From Sycobia sp. Sy_11 (Eukaryota; Arthropoda; Insecta; Hymenoptera; Epichrysomallidae): a stretch of 64,000 bases of DNA. The first letter of the stretch is position 1; each line of letters starts with the position of its first letter. Under the pieces are notes generated by a model that was not told the origin of the DNA, did not search any database, and worked only from the letters and a program-made list of their open reading frames with translations. Below, in pieces: positions 22,890 through 36,599 of the stretch. The stretch lies in assembly GCA_018907035.1 (NCBI GenBank), contig JACCIC010000136.1:1336501-1400500 (forward strand). The letters run 5' to 3'. The translations under genes and the position numbers were made by a program.

Positions 22890-23910
22890 TCCAATTCTGA
22901 TGCAAACATAAATTCATTCATGTTATGCTGTAGTTATGTTAGCAGATGTCCGACCTTACTGTATGAAACTTTTGACCAGCCGAGTTCAAACAGCACTTAC
23001 AGCTGCATCCATCTAATGTATTATCTAGATTTAAATTATTTTATTACTTAAAAAGTGAATGAAAGGTGGTTCGTTAGTGTGATAGTAATAGTAGTAGACG
23101 GTCTTAGAATGGGAAGGTTTTCATATTATATGTACAGCGGTAAGGTGTTATTTGTTGGTTTTGGCGTTCTTTTATCGATGATAATTTCTTTCAGTTAGAG
23201 TTCATTTTCTTTCGTCTTTTTGATTTTTGTTTCTTCTACCGTGATAAATAAATGAGTAATGGAGTTAAATATTGAAGATGTATTGACGACCCACATAGCG
23301 TGGGTAAGCTATATCCTTTATGATTGAGTCGGGGCATAATTTTAATATGTTTAGAATTATCAGAATCATTAGTATCACGGAAATAATTGACACATATTTC
23401 ACCAATATAGTCTGGTATTTATTCCACGTTGTTTCTGTAATCTGTGTTAGTGCGCTTTCAGTGCATTATGTATCAGTTCGCTTTGTAAATTTTCTTCTCA
23501 TATCATCCCTCTTTTCAGAGTATTTAGAAGCACTCTTTTTTCGTAGAAAACTTTATGTACTGTTCAAATCTTTGTACATCTGTTGAACTGTAGATATCGT
23601 TTGTTGCCAAGAACTCCAATTTTTTCGGGATTCCAGTCAGTATTTATTTGAAGATTCAAAGTTTCTATTTTCGCTCTTATTTTTCTACCTTCTGGTGCCA
23701 GGGTTATCCATCTTTTTCGGATTTTATAGTTCTGCGGAATAATGTTATCGCAGTCTATATGTGTGTCTATGAAATATTTATTTAGATGTGCAATATGTAC
23801 TTCTTTTGGTAAACATTTTTGGATTTATTTATAATTGATATAATTATTGATAATCGGGTAAATTTTATTATTTCCTTGATGACTTTCTAATCGGTATTAT
23901 AATTTTTATT
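22890..23910. other. AT-rich DNA with a minus-strand open remnant
   Basis: Most of this is featureless. Between about 23875 and 23500 the minus strand reads, with few stops, CLPKEVHIAHLNKYFIDTHI, then NYKIRKRWITLAPEGRKIRA. This is more protein-like than its surroundings, but I do not recognise the family. It lies upstream of a polypurine-like tract on the other strand and could belong to another retroelement. Confidence 0.3.
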
Positions 23911-23913
23911 TCT

Positions 23914-23916
<3 letters not shown>

Positions 23917-23986
<70 letters not shown>
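23917..23986. repeat. (CA)n(TA)n compound microsatellite
   Basis: About 14 CA units run directly into about 21 TA units. Confidence 0.95.
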
Positions 23987-23987
<1 letters not shown>

Positions 23988-24379
23988 CTTATTTATATTA
24001 TTGTTTAGTAGAATTTTCTTTATTCTCTGCGCGTTTTGAGCTACATTTATATGTAATTTTAAGAAATTTGGTCCTATTATCGTTTTGATTCGATTTGATA
24101 AATTTTGTATTCAATTTAAGGAATAGTGGTTGTGTTATTTTGCTTATGTATTTCCATTCTTGGGGGATTATTAGTATGATGTTATTTCTGATTAAAGTGG
24201 AATTTTATTTGTGTAATATTACTTATTTCTCACGGTGTTATTTGTTTTTCCTCTTTTTTGTTTTATTTTGATTTCATATAGGTTGACTTATGTTCGATTC
24301 TATTTTATCTTTTCTTACATTTATTCACGTTATTATGGATACACTATTTTCTAATGGATTTCTAGACAATGCTATCCCC

Positions 24380-24530
24380 ATCGGAATAGCCTACGTGGTA
24401 TTTTCCAAGGTAGTTTGAGAGGGGAGGATGTCAATTTTCAGGAGTAGCCGGAGGATCGCGTAAAATAATTATTACTTAACACAGTATTTTTGTAAAAAAT
24501 ATAAAAATAGTAATTTATTCAGAAATAAAA
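24380..24530 (+). repeat. interspersed repeat C with polypurine tract, copy 1
   Basis: GGAATAGCCTACG, TTTGAGAGGGGAGGATGTC and AACACAGTATTTTTGTAAAA are shared, in inverse orientation, with 33700-33900. GAGAGGGGAGGA followed by TGTC looks like a polypurine tract and the start of an LTR. The rest is cut off by the mariner fragment that follows. Confidence 0.6.
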
Positions 24531-24639
24531 CAAGCGAATCTCCTTTTAAAGGATTTGGTATGTGTTTTGTAACAAAATAAAAATAACGAAGAATAAGTAT
24601 ATAACAAATAAAGTACAGATAACGTTTAAGATTATAATA

Positions 24640-25078
24640 AGCTTAGAGAATTCTTTTTTTTTTGCTTCGCAAGCAAAGACAATGCGATGTTGTATCGATT
24701 CATAATCGCACTTTGGGTCAAATCGTGTGACATCCATTTTCTTTCTTTATGAATCTTTCCCATTGCATGTAAACGTTTGCCAACTGCTCTGTCACTGACT
24801 CCTAACTTATTAACGAGTTCTTTCTACGTTTGATCTGAGTTTTCGTCCAATATTGCTTGCAATTCACTATGTTCAACCTTTTTCGATTGCCCAGAACGTT
24901 CATTGTCACTAACACCAGTATCTCTTCGTCTTAACCACTGAAACCACTCTACATGTTGTAAGCTATGGAAATTATCCGCCATAATATTTTTGATACAGTC
25001 GAAAAGTTTCTGCGATACTTTTTTCAAATCAAAATAGTGGTGAAGGACATATCGAAAAAACGATTTATCACGATTCAT
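24640..25078 (-). mobile_element. mariner N-terminal fragment
   Basis: The minus strand from 25078 reads MNRDKSFFRYVLHHYFDLKK, then HVEWFQWLRRRDTGVSDNER and SGQSKKVEHSELQAILDENS, the DNA-binding half of a mariner transposase. After a frame break come KELVNKLGVSDRAVGKRLHA-type residues and MDVTRFDPKCDYESIQHRIV. The catalytic half is missing. The copy at 34.8-35.6 kb starts with the same MNRDKSFFR and belongs to the same family. Confidence 0.8.
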
Positions 25079-25259
25079 TTTTTACTGATCAAAAAATTAT
25101 AATGTGTATACAAATAATGATACCTGTTAACTAGATTTTATTGGTAAATGCTAAAACTAAAAAATAAATACTAGATCCGACACGTTATCATCACCCGACA
25201 ACGGCGGGACGTTATCATCACCGATTCTTGTTCTAAATTATTTATTATTGAGGTAACTA

Positions 25260-26493
25260 CGATGTCAGACAATTAGGCAATACGAGAAAATTAAAAAATC
25301 GAGTATATTTAAAATTGAAGATACATCGCTAAGATGCCATTTAAAGTAGTCCCCTACCACATCTATACACTTATTCCAGCGGGTTTTTCAGTTTTCGTAA
25401 AAATTGTGGAACACTTCTTGTGGGACCTATCCGAGTATCCTCGTCACAGATTCTTGGATGTCTTCAATGGTGTCCAATGAATAGGACGGTTGAGATAACG
25501 TTACGATGTCTTTCGACACCAAAAACTGAGTGACACTGAACGCACTGTGACAATGATTATTGTCGTGATGCAGAACCCAAGATTTCGTGATCTCTGGACG
25601 CACTCTGAGCACCCTTTTTTGTAATTTTTCGAGCATATTGCGGTAGAATACATAATTTACGGTTTGTCCAAGTGATACAAACTCTATGTGAACCACCCCT
25701 TGGTTGTTGAAGAAGCAAATGAACATGTTTTCCACTTTGGACTTGCTCATTCTCGCCTTCTTTGGCCTTGGCGCTCCAGGGGACAACCACTTTTGGCTTT
25801 GTCGTTTAGTTTCGGGATCATATTGAAAGAACCAACTTTCATCACCAGTAATAACTCGATCGAGAAGAGTAGAATAATTTTCAACCTGCTCGGAACAATA
25901 TTGAGCAATGTTCATTCGGTGGGCTTTTTGTTCATCTGAAATATTCTTGGGTACCATCTTCGCGTAGAGCTTTTTCATGAATTTGAAATCCTCGCTTAAA
26001 ACCTTTTTAGTCGTTTCCTGGTTAATATTCAACTCTTCAGACAATATTCGAATGATTAGTGGCTGGTCTTGATGAACAAGGGCTAGGACGTGCTGCGCAT
26101 TCGTCTCGGTTCACACTTGAAATGGCCTTCCACTTCGCGTCTCGTCTTTAACGCTCTCACGGTCTTTTTTCAAATTGGTGTGCCACCGAAGCACGTAACT
26201 ACGACTCAAGGAATTACTACCATACACTTTAAGCACTTTATCATAAGTTTGTCTCGCGGTTTCGCCGAGTTCCGCACAAAATTTTATCGCGCAGCTTTGC
26301 TCTAAATTTCTCTGTTCCTTTTTCGTGACATTCACTACTCGCACGCTGTTATAAAACACTAAACAGCTGGCGAAGAAATGATCGTACAAGAGTTGTCAAT
26401 TTCTGAATCGAAACAGTAGGGATCTTCTATTTCGGTGGCCGTTGACAGAGGCCGAGAAATGAAACTGTCGCATTACTTAATTGTCTGACTTCC
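25260..26493 (-). mobile_element. mariner element with both ends and TA duplication
   Basis: Inverted ends CGATGTCAGACAATTAGGCA (25260) and TTAATTGTCTGACTTCC (to 26493) are each bordered by TA (25258-25259 and 26494-26495). The length, 1234 bp, is near the norm for a complete mariner. It lies in otherwise gene-poor DNA. Of the mariners in the window, this one is the least rearranged. Confidence 0.9.
25427..26389 (-). pseudogene. mariner transposase with one in-frame stop
   Basis: One continuous minus frame from 26389 to 25427, interrupted only by a TGA at 26111-26113. The N-terminus has the helix-turn-helix (LEQSCAIKFCAELGETARQT, LRWHTNLKKDRESV, RSGRPFQ). Then follow LSEELNINQETTKKVLSEDF, VITGDESWFFQYDPETKRQS (first catalytic Asp), MSKSKVENMFICFFNNQGVV and WVLHHDNNHCHSAFSVTQFL (second Asp). 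After SQPSYSLD the frame jumps to TIEDIQ. The usual APCDFFLFP segment is deleted, so the third catalytic Asp is gone. A stop also precedes the C-terminal KTRWNKCIDVVGDYF. Not functional. Confidence 0.9.
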
Positions 26494-26495
26494 TA

Positions 26496-27540
26496 TGCTT
26501 CTAAATCATATAGCCTTCACCACAATTTCAGTCAAAATATTTGTATAAATTTACATTGGGATATTTTCATTGCAGTATAAATATTATTGACATATGTTGG
26601 GAACGAATTAAGATATATCAGATATATTAACTGCATTATCAATATAACAGTAATGTTGTCTTGATAATATTTCAGTCGTCAAAATTCTGTAACATTACAT
26701 TTGAAATTGTCTAAAAAACTTTACTTATTATTGTTCCAAAAACCATTATATTTAATATAAATTATGATAGAAAAAAACGTATAACAATCGATGAAAAAAT
26801 CTTTCCAAAATTTTTTAGAATTTTTTGAGGCAATTTTTAACCTTACAATTAATTTGATTTTTGCAAAATATCATTTAAAAAATCTGACCATTATTAATTT
26901 GATATGTCCAACTTTTTCACTAGATTTTTGTAGAAATGTCTATCAATGGTAATCACAATCGACACTCTATTTGTGTCTTTTATATTTTCACGTACTACTT
27001 TGATATTGGAAAAATTTTTACTAAAAATATAATTCATTTGAAGACAAAAATTTTCTTCAAGATTCTTAAAGCTCTATCCTTCAACAATGGATATTTCACA
27101 AGATATAATTTGTTGAAATTGCAACTTTAAATACTTGGACTTAAAATTTGGAAAATTTGAAAATGACAATTTGTTTGCACCTCAATTAGTACTTTTGAAT
27201 GTTTAGAAATAATAATTTGGTAGAGCTGCTAAAACTTTATGCTTTATATAATAAAAAATATTAAACTTTTATTGTTAAAATTATTGGTTATGTAAAAAAA
27301 TGTTGGTTTTAAATGATTTAAAAGTAACATTTAAACAAGAAGTAGAATCTTGAAGTACTAGTAAAGTGAATTAAGTACCAGCTTACAAGTAACTAAAGCT
27401 ATGAAAAATTGAAAAATTGACACTGTAAATAATTATTACTTTTTTATATGCATTTTTAGAGAAAGAAAGGTTTTTAAGAAAAAGATTCATTTCTGTGAAA
27501 AGCACAAATTATTGCGCTCAATTTTTGCATGGGAATTCTA
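26496..27540. other. AT-rich DNA, no recognised feature
   Basis: No conserved protein motif, repeat or RNA gene seen. Short open frames are low-complexity. Confidence 0.5.
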
Positions 27541-27544
27541 GTAA

Positions 27545-28754
27545 TATCAGAGATCATAAGGAGATATTAAGTTTCACATTATTATTACTACATCTAATGA
27601 CATTAATGTCCAGAAAACTTAACTGACTATTAACTTCAACCTCCCTTGTAAATTTAATTCTGTCATGTACAGAATTGAAAACATCCACCATTTCATTCAC
27701 AAAAACTTCCGGAACAATTGTAAAGATATCATCAACATATCTCTTAAATATCATTGGTTCAAAAAGCAATTTTGACAAGGCTATACTTTCCAACTTTTCC
27801 ATAACTAAATTAGCTATAACCGGTGACAAAGGCGACCCCATTGGACATCCGTATTTTTGTTCATAAAATTTATTATCAAATCAAAAAATTGTGTTATTAA
27901 AAAACCAAATTAATTGCTTTAATAAGTTCATTCATTGTTAATTTTGTATGCAAATTAATTTCATTCCACTTTGTCGGCCTTTTGGAAGATTATATTAGGG
28001 TTATTTTTCAAAAAATTCTTCGCGGTAATTAAATCATGTATAAAATTACTATTTAAAAAATTATCAAATTTATTTTCTCTTTTAAAATTACTAATGACAT
28101 TAACTAAAGATGTCCTACATTCCTTTTTCACTTCATCATTTAAACCAAAAAGATTAATTTCAACCTCCGCGCTGATTTCTTTGATCGGGAGATTATTTTT
28201 ACAATATAATATTCCATGTTTGGCACCTTTAGACATGATGTTTATGACTTCATTTGGTATTTCCTTGTCAGTTAGATTCCTAAACCAATTTTTATTGTTT
28301 GCATTGTTAATCTGATAGCTTTGAAATTGTTTTTTATTTCTTAAACATTCAAATTTCCTTTTTAATGTTTGTCTATTAATATATTTTGTCTTAATAAAAT
28401 ATTTGTTTTGACCAAGGAAAAATTCATGTAATTCATTTCTTTCTATATTTTGATATAAATAATGTTTAATCTTTAATAAATATCTATTTAAGAAATGAAT
28501 CTGAATATGTAAATCTCTAATTTCTAAATTAAGTAATTTATTTTTGAAAAAGAAAATATTCTTCTTTAGATCATAATCAACATTATTACTATAAACCTGC
28601 AAAAAATATTCATCATGAAATCTATTATTAATGTGTACCGGAAATATATTTGATTTCTTGCATCTAATAAGGAATGTAAGTTTTTCTTTAAGAATTACAA
28701 CTTTTAAATTCATTTTAATCCATTTTGAACAATAATCATTAATAGTACTATCAA
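27545..28754 (-). mobile_element. Penelope-like element, minus copy
   Basis: The minus strand carries the N-terminal domain of a Penelope-like protein from about 28750 to 27965. It includes YLLKIKHYLYQNIERNELHE, NNKNWFRNLTDKEIPNEVIN, IMSKGAKHGILY and NFLKNNPNIIFQKADK. It then jumps, at 27960, directly to RT sequence NEINLHTKLTMNE, MGSPLSPVIANLVMEKLESI and FKRYVDDIFTIV, stopping at 27545. Compared with the plus copy, about 490 bp between QKADK and WNEINL is missing, and everything after the RT palm is lost. It keeps the NLVME box that the plus copy lacks. It faces away from the plus copy, head to head at 28754/28755. Confidence 0.85.
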
Positions 28755-28858
28755 ATGAATCTTTAGTTAATGTTATTAGTAATTTTAAAAGAGAAAATAA
28801 ATTTGATAATTTTTTAAATAGTAATTTTATACATGATTTAATTACCGCGAAGAATTTT

Positions 28859-30082
28859 TTGAAAAATAACCCTAATATAATCTTCCAAAAGGCCGACAAA
28901 GGTAATGTAACTGTAGCTTCCAATGAAATTAATTATATAAATTGTATAAATAACATATTAAATGATGATAGTACTTCTTTGAATATTGGTAATCCACATA
29001 TCATTAAGCTACAAAATAATTTGAAAGAGTTATTAAATAATTGGAAAAGAAATGAATATATAAATGATACTACAAATAAGTATTTAAAATGTGAAAATGG
29101 AACTGTAGCAAAAGGTAATGGGCTTCCCAAGATTCATAAAGAACATCTGACATTTAGAATAATAATATTTTCCATAGGTTTCCCAACTTATAATATTGCT
29201 AGATTTTTGTCTAATATATTGGTTAAGATAGTTGGAAGAACTAGTTCTTACATTAAGGATAGTTGGTGTTTTTACAATGAAATGAAAGATATTGTTATTC
29301 CGAAAAACTACAAGATGATTTCATTGGATGTAGTATCTTTGTTTACAAATGTACCTTTAGAGTTGTTAAATGATATTATACAGGAAAAGTGGAATGAAAT
29401 TAATTTGCATACAAAATTAACAATGAATGAATTTATTAAAGCAGTTAATTTGGTTTTTAATAACACAATTTTTTCATTTGATAATAAATTTTATGAACAA
29501 AAATACAGATGTCCAATGGGGTCGCCTTTGTCACCGGTTATAGCTAAAGAAAGTATAGCCTTGTCAAAATTGCTTTTTGAACCAATGATATTTAAGAGAT
29601 ATGTTGATGATATCTTTACAATTGTTCCGGAAGTTTTTGTGAATAAAATGGTGGATGTTTTCAATTCTGTACATGACAGAATTAAATTTACAAGGGAGGT
29701 TGAAGTTAATAGTCAGTTAAGTTTTCTGGACATTAATGTAATTAGCTATAGTAATAATAAGGTAAAACTTAATTGGTACAGAAAGCCTACTTGGTCATGT
29801 AGGTTTTTAGATTTTAATTCACACCACCAATTCGGAATCAAAATTGGAGCATTAAAAGGTGTCATTGACAGAGCAATTAAATTGTCACATAAAGATTTGA
29901 GACAAAATAATTTACAGATAGTAAGAGAGACTTTCATTAATAATGGTTATCCAATTAAATTTATTAATAGATTAAATGCTGAGAGATTGTTTGACATTTA
30001 TATAGACATAGTGCAGGAATTGATGTTAACGGTGGCAACATTATTGTCTTGCCATATGTTCGAGGATTGTCTGAAAGAATAA
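28859..30082 (+). pseudogene. Penelope-like reverse transcriptase
   Basis: A 407-codon open frame. Order: NNPNIIFQKADKGN (RT1), GNGLPKIHKEHLTFRII (RT2a-type, PK-HK), MISLDVVSLFTNVPLEL (motif A, catalytic Asp in LDVVSL), CPMGSPLSPVIA (motif B, residues about 219-230), YVDDIF (motif C catalytic pair, residues about 248-253), FLDINV and WYRKPTWSCRFLDFNS. This order matches Penelope RT, which is related to telomerase. Eighteen bases covering the NLVME helix after motif B are deleted in frame. The frame ends early and shifts into the endonuclease frame over 30049-30082. The truncated start makes it non-autonomous. Confidence 0.9.
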
Positions 30083-30474
30083 AAAGAAATTTTCGGAAAT
30101 ATAACATTCAAATTTTCTTTAAAAATAGCAATAATTTGAGTAGATTGTTTAATAATTGCAAAGATAAGGATGATTTATGCTTAAAATCAGGAGTTGTTTA
30201 CAAGATTAATTGCATGGATTGTGATAAATACTATATTGGACAAACAGGTAGATATTTAACAAAGAGAATTGATGAGCATAAATATAGTTTATGTAGCTCA
30301 CATATTACTTCTGGTTTAACAGAGCTTTGTTTAAAGTTTTTACATTCTTTTGATTTTGTGAATGTGGATATTTTGGAACATGGTATTAATAATAAGTATA
30401 AACGGGAGAGTCTTGAAAGTATTCACATTTCTAGGAATCGAAGTAATGTGAATTTAATGTTAAGAGTCTGGTAG
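30049..30474 (+). pseudogene. Penelope GIY-YIG endonuclease domain
   Basis: A 141-codon frame in +1 relation to the RT. It has a Cys pair and the GIY-YIG core: SGVVYKINCMDCDKYYIGQT, then GRYLTKRIDEHK (catalytic Arg in the usual place), DILEHGINNKYKRESLESIH (catalytic Glu) and NRSNVNLMLRVW at the end. The domain nicks target DNA for primed reverse transcription. The domain itself looks complete; the frameshift before it separates it from the RT. Confidence 0.9.
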
Positions 30475-30609
30475 ATTGGACAATGTTTATCATTCCTTAT
30501 TAAATTGGTAGGTTTTAGATAATTTGTGTAGAGGGAGAATTTATATTTAATTTACTAAATTTGGTGGTGGGGATGGGTATATATAGATTAGAATATAAGG
30601 TTTAGATTA

Positions 30610-30649
30610 GTCCCTCATGAGGAGCCGTAGCGAGGTCGAAATGTTGGAC
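30610..30649 (+). ncRNA. hammerhead-ribozyme-like core, degenerate
   Basis: GUCC ... GGAC closes helix I. The core reads CUCAUGA instead of CUGAUGA, then helix II GGAGC/(A)GGUC with one mismatch, then GAAAUGUU. Location is 135 bp after the endonuclease stop, in the Penelope tail. The changed core G would be expected to stop cleavage. Confidence 0.55.
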
Positions 30650-30930
30650 AAGTCTTCAATTAGGTAAGGGTGTTGGGGACAGTCAGACTGCACTTTACTA
30701 AAAAAGAATTTTTTCAGCTAATATTTTATTTTCAGATTAGTCTACGGGGGTGAATGTAAACAAGGGCAGTCTAACTGTTATTATAATTTTAATTTAATTT
30801 TTAATTTAATTTTTATTTTTAATTTTTATTTTATTTTTATTTTTTTTATTTTTTATTTTTTATATTTATTTTTATTTTAGTTTTAGATTGAATTGATTGG
30901 ACTGTAAGACCAATAAAAAAATATTTATTA

Positions 30931-32799
<1,869 letters not shown>

Positions 32800-33061
32800 G
32801 CTAATTTGAGTAGAAAAGTGCGTGAGAGGGGATACACCTCGCGCAACGAGAGAAAGCCGCGCCGAGTATATCAGACCGGCGGCAACTATCCGCCTCTAAT
32901 ACATGCCCGCACGCACACTATCGTACTCTCATTGAACGACACACGCCAGCAGCGAATACCATGGTAGGGAAAGCGCACGCATTCCAGCATATGCAACGGG
33001 TGTCTTAAATGAATTCACTCGCTGTATTTAATTTATAGAGACGTTAAAATATTATTAACAT

Positions 33062-33064
<3 letters not shown>

Positions 33065-33105
<41 letters not shown>
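33065..33105. repeat. (TA)n microsatellite
   Basis: About 20 TA units. Confidence 0.95.
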
Positions 33106-33108
<3 letters not shown>

Positions 33109-33699
33109 GCATATATGTACGCCCTTGTATGTATATCGAACAATATTTGTACGCTGTAAACCGACAGCCATAGGAATTATAACTGTAAAAATTATAACTA
33201 ATATTAATTATTATTATTATTAATATTATTATTATTATCATTATTAGTGATATTATTATTGTTAATATTATTAATATAAATCGGCGACTCATCCGATATT
33301 AGACGAGCGGCAGAGATAATAACCCATAATTTCGCTATGAAAAGGCCTGCAAAAGGAAAAATCGGGGAGTTCATCCAATGAATCGGCTGACCCGAAGTCG
33401 TGTCACTTGAACTCCTCCCACAGCTATAAACTGTCCATAATCCTGCCTGAAATATCCTTCCGAAATTATTAGCTTGATTTTTGTTTCGAGGTGCTCCTCA
33501 AAAGACCAGCGGAATTAAGCTAACCTTAGTTTTAACCTAGATTAAATTCTACCTGTCACGTTTAAATTTCCCGCGTAGAAACTAGCACCGCGTATTCGTG
33601 CGGTAAATAGAGCCGAATTAAATAAACGTCGCGGAAACTAGCGCGAACCTAGAATCTATTATATATATCTAGCCTAAGTTAATTTATGTCTTTCATTTA

Positions 33700-33900
33700 A
33701 GTAATTATTATCGATTTATTGTTTGTTCAGAATGTTGTCAATAGAAGAATTGAATAAAAGTATATTTTTATTTTTGTTATAAAAAATATACTGTGTTCTG
33801 TCAAATTATTTTCCTGATCCGACGTCTGATTCCGGATATACCTCCTCCCCTCTCAAATTACCCTGGAAAATGACTGCGTAAGCTATCCCGGTACATTACA
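33700..33900 (-). repeat. interspersed repeat C, copy 2
   Basis: The reverse complement contains GGGATAGCTTACG, TTTGAGAGGGGAGGA and AACACAGTATATTTTTTAT, matching 24380-24530. A polypurine-like tract on the minus strand would place an LTR toward lower coordinates, but no end could be fixed. Confidence 0.6.
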
Positions 33901-33904
33901 ACAT

Positions 33905-34790
33905 TTTAAACAATTCGTGTGATTCCGATTAACACGAAGATTGGTATAAGGTATAGTCACTTTCTGTATGATTTAATAATAACGAAATTATTCTGTTTAT
34001 TTATTTTAATATTACCGTGATTGTTGACATAACCTCACTTATGATACAATTCTATATTCAAGAAATTGTTAAAAATACATTATATGAATTACTTATGAAT
34101 ATTATAGAGTAATTGCAATAATTCATTTTGTTCTGAAAATTATAGTATTCAATTTTAAAACATATAATAAATCATTTATAATCTTAAATATATATTATTT
34201 AGTACATATGTAATTGAATACAGAGCTCTTTCGAAAAAATTTCGGATTTACACAAAAAATTAGGCTAGGTCGGAATAGTAATACTGTTACAATATATATA
34301 ACGATAGGCGATAACGAGTTTGTTTTTCATTAATTATAATTTATCATGATGCTATAAATAATTAAGTTAAACATTTATTACAATGTAACGAATAAAGAAT
34401 TTGAATCTTAAGACTATATTCTAGTTTGGTTATAAGATTTCTTAATAGTAAGTTTAGTATTTTGCAATAAACAAGTTTAGTAGATATCATAGCAAATGAA
34501 TTAATCTAGATAATTTAGTTAAAAAAATAACAAGAATAGTTTAAAGAACATGTAAATGAAGTTGTGGTAAGGTTAATAATATAATTCGATTTTAAGAAGT
34601 GACTAATTGATAGATATAAGAATTTAATAATAATAATATTATAATATTAGTAATAAATGTAGAGTAATTATATTCTGATTATATATTTATCAATTATTGA
34701 CATATAATTAATAAATTTATAAATTAGTTATAGTTTACAGGATCATATATTACAGGTTTATATTATTAGAATATTAATTGTAGCTTAAAT
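33905..34790. other. AT-rich DNA, no recognised feature
   Basis: No open frame, repeat or RNA gene that I can support. Confidence 0.5.
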
Positions 34791-34792
34791 AT

Positions 34793-35598
34793 TAGATGGC
34801 AAACTTAGTTTCCGACGTTTTTTAACGGTAAAAGGACATTTATGATGCAAACTGGATACGCGTTAGATTAATAAAAATACTTTCCGTCATTTTCTACTAC
34901 GTTTTCTCATCTTTCTGGCAATATGGTGACACTGTGGCGAAAGAACGATGGCAGTTGTAAATCATTCAGCAGGCGTTTGTATACGTTGGCAGTGCCGGTT
35001 TCATTTGGTTTTAGCAGCACATAGTATACCATGCCCTGTTGGTTCCACGGCATGCACAGCAATACCTTTTGGCCGTGGATGTTCCGTTTGGGGATCGATG
35101 TGGACAGTCGGCCTTGGTCCACCCAGGACATTTTGCGTTCAGGATTGTCATAGTAGATCCACTTTTTATCATCAGTCACAATACGTTACAGAAAACTCTT
35201 CTTTTCTGCGTGGAAAGCGAAAACAGTGGGATGTTGTATCGATCATAATGGCACTTTCGGTCAAATCATGTGGCATTCATTTTCCTTCTTTATGAATCTT
35301 TCCCATCACAAGTAATCGACTCCTAAATTATTAACGAGTTCTTTGTACATTTGAGCTGAGTTTTCGTCCAATAATGCCTGCAATTCACTATTTTCAGACT
35401 TTTTCGGTTATACAGGACTTTCTTCGTCATTAACATCAGTATCCGCACTTCTCAACCGAGGGAACCATTCTTGACATGGAGTAAGCGATTGAGCTTGTTT
35501 GGCAGCATATTGCCGAAGCAATAGATAAGTTTTTACTACACTTTCAAATTAAAATAATGCAAAAGAACATGTCGAAAAAACGATTTATCACGATTCAT
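34793..35598 (-). mobile_element. mariner element with catalytic region deleted
   Basis: The minus strand starts with ATG at 35598 (MNRDKSFFRHVLLHYFNLK, as in the 25.08 kb copy). It passes through decayed helix-turn-helix sequence, then VTDDKKWIYYDNPERKMSWV and SIPKRNIHGQKVLLCMPWNQ QGMVYYVLLKPNETG. It then jumps from LLNDLQ to FFRHSVTILPERWEK, skipping the blocks that hold the second and third catalytic Asp. The first catalytic motif reads VTDDKK rather than VTGDEK. The 3' terminus near 34793 ends with TTAGATGGCAAACTTAGTTTCC, a mariner-type end. Confidence 0.8.
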
Positions 35599-35604
35599 TT
35601 TTCA

Positions 35605-36155
35605 CTGATCTATGCTATCTTACATTTAAGAGTTCATCTTTATTATTAAATAGGAATGAAATATTGCTTTTTATTTTTTATTCACATTTATTAGAAAATA
35701 CATTTTTTTATAATTATAAAATTAAAATAGTTGTACCAATTTTTTGAAACATAATAAAATCACTAGATAATAAATTGAGGTATGAAACTGAAGAATTTAA
35801 AACATCATTCATTGTTAATACGGTATATTCTAAATGTACGTGATCATAAATTGTAAAGTTTATCAGAAGGATAATCATTTATCAATATTTCCGATACTAT
35901 GAAAAATATAGGATCATTTTCAGAAAACTCGACCAAAACAATTTTTCTAAAAACTTTTTTCATTAAAAATAATTGATATAATTGCAATAAAGTTTTGCTG
36001 GTAATCTTATAGTCATATATTTTTTAAAGTTCTTTAGAAATGTAACAGGAAATAAGAATAAGTAGCAGGAAATAAACCTTGTGAGGTTGATCAACGTTCT
36101 TCATTGAGAACTTTTAAATATTTTGCAATATCGCAATATCGAATAATACTATATT
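35605..36155. other. AT-rich DNA, no recognised feature
   Basis: Non-coding sequence between a mariner and a Penelope tail. Confidence 0.4.
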
Positions 36156-36159
36156 GAAC

Positions 36160-36505
36160 AAACAATATAAGGTTTAGTTTAGTCCCTTATGAGGAGCCGT
36201 AGCGAGCTCGAAACGTTGGACAAGTCTTCAATTAGATAAGGGTGTTGGGGACAGTCAGACTGCACTTTACTAACAAAGAATTTTTTCAGCTAATATTTTA
36301 TTTTCAGATTAGTCTACGGGAGTGAATGTAAACAAGGACATTCTGACTGTCATTATAATTTTAATTTAATTTTTAATTTAATTTTTATTTTTAATTTTAA
36401 TTTTTTTTTATTTATTTATTTTTATTTTTTATTTTTATTTTCATTTTATTTTTAAATTGAATTAATTGGACTATAAGACCAATAAAAAAATATTTATTAA
36501 TCTGC
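36160..36505 (+). mobile_element. Penelope terminal region, solo copy
   Basis: Nearly identical to 30595-30930: TATAAGGTTTAG, hammerhead-like core, TCTTCAATTAGATAAGGGTG, TTGGGGACAGTCAGACTGCA, an AATTTTAATTTAATTTTT run and TTGGACTATAAGACCAATAA. No coding sequence precedes it, so this is a severely truncated insertion or a solo terminal repeat. Confidence 0.85.
36182..36221 (+). ncRNA. hammerhead-ribozyme-like core, near consensus
   Basis: The best of the five. GUCC/GGAC forms helix I. The core is CUUAUGA (one change from CUGAUGA). Helix II is a GAGC/GCUC pairing with loop CGUAGCGA. Then comes GAAACGUU, where ACGU is its own complement, giving a two-base-pair helix III that would form only between two molecules. 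A U before GGAC stands at the cleavage position. Confidence 0.6.
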
Positions 36506-36599
36506 TTTTAATGCTTTATAGAAAACTTAAGTCAGATAGACATTAAGTATCTTACTGTTATTTGCGCAAGCAAGGTATACAACCGTGTTATAGGATCAC

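Larger units (their letters stand above)
28755..30930 (+). mobile_element. Penelope-like element, plus copy, 5'-truncated
   Basis: Starts inside the N-terminal domain (sequence matching the minus copy from 28112 to 28010), runs through RT and GIY-YIG endonuclease, and ends with the hammerhead-like core and an AT-rich tail closing with TTGGACTGTAAGACCAATAA. The tail is shared with 36.16-36.50 kb. It lacks the start of the protein present in the minus copy. Confidence 0.85.

Noticed and set aside
27971..28315. Plus-strand 114-codon frame
   Set aside because: Antisense shadow of the minus Penelope copy.
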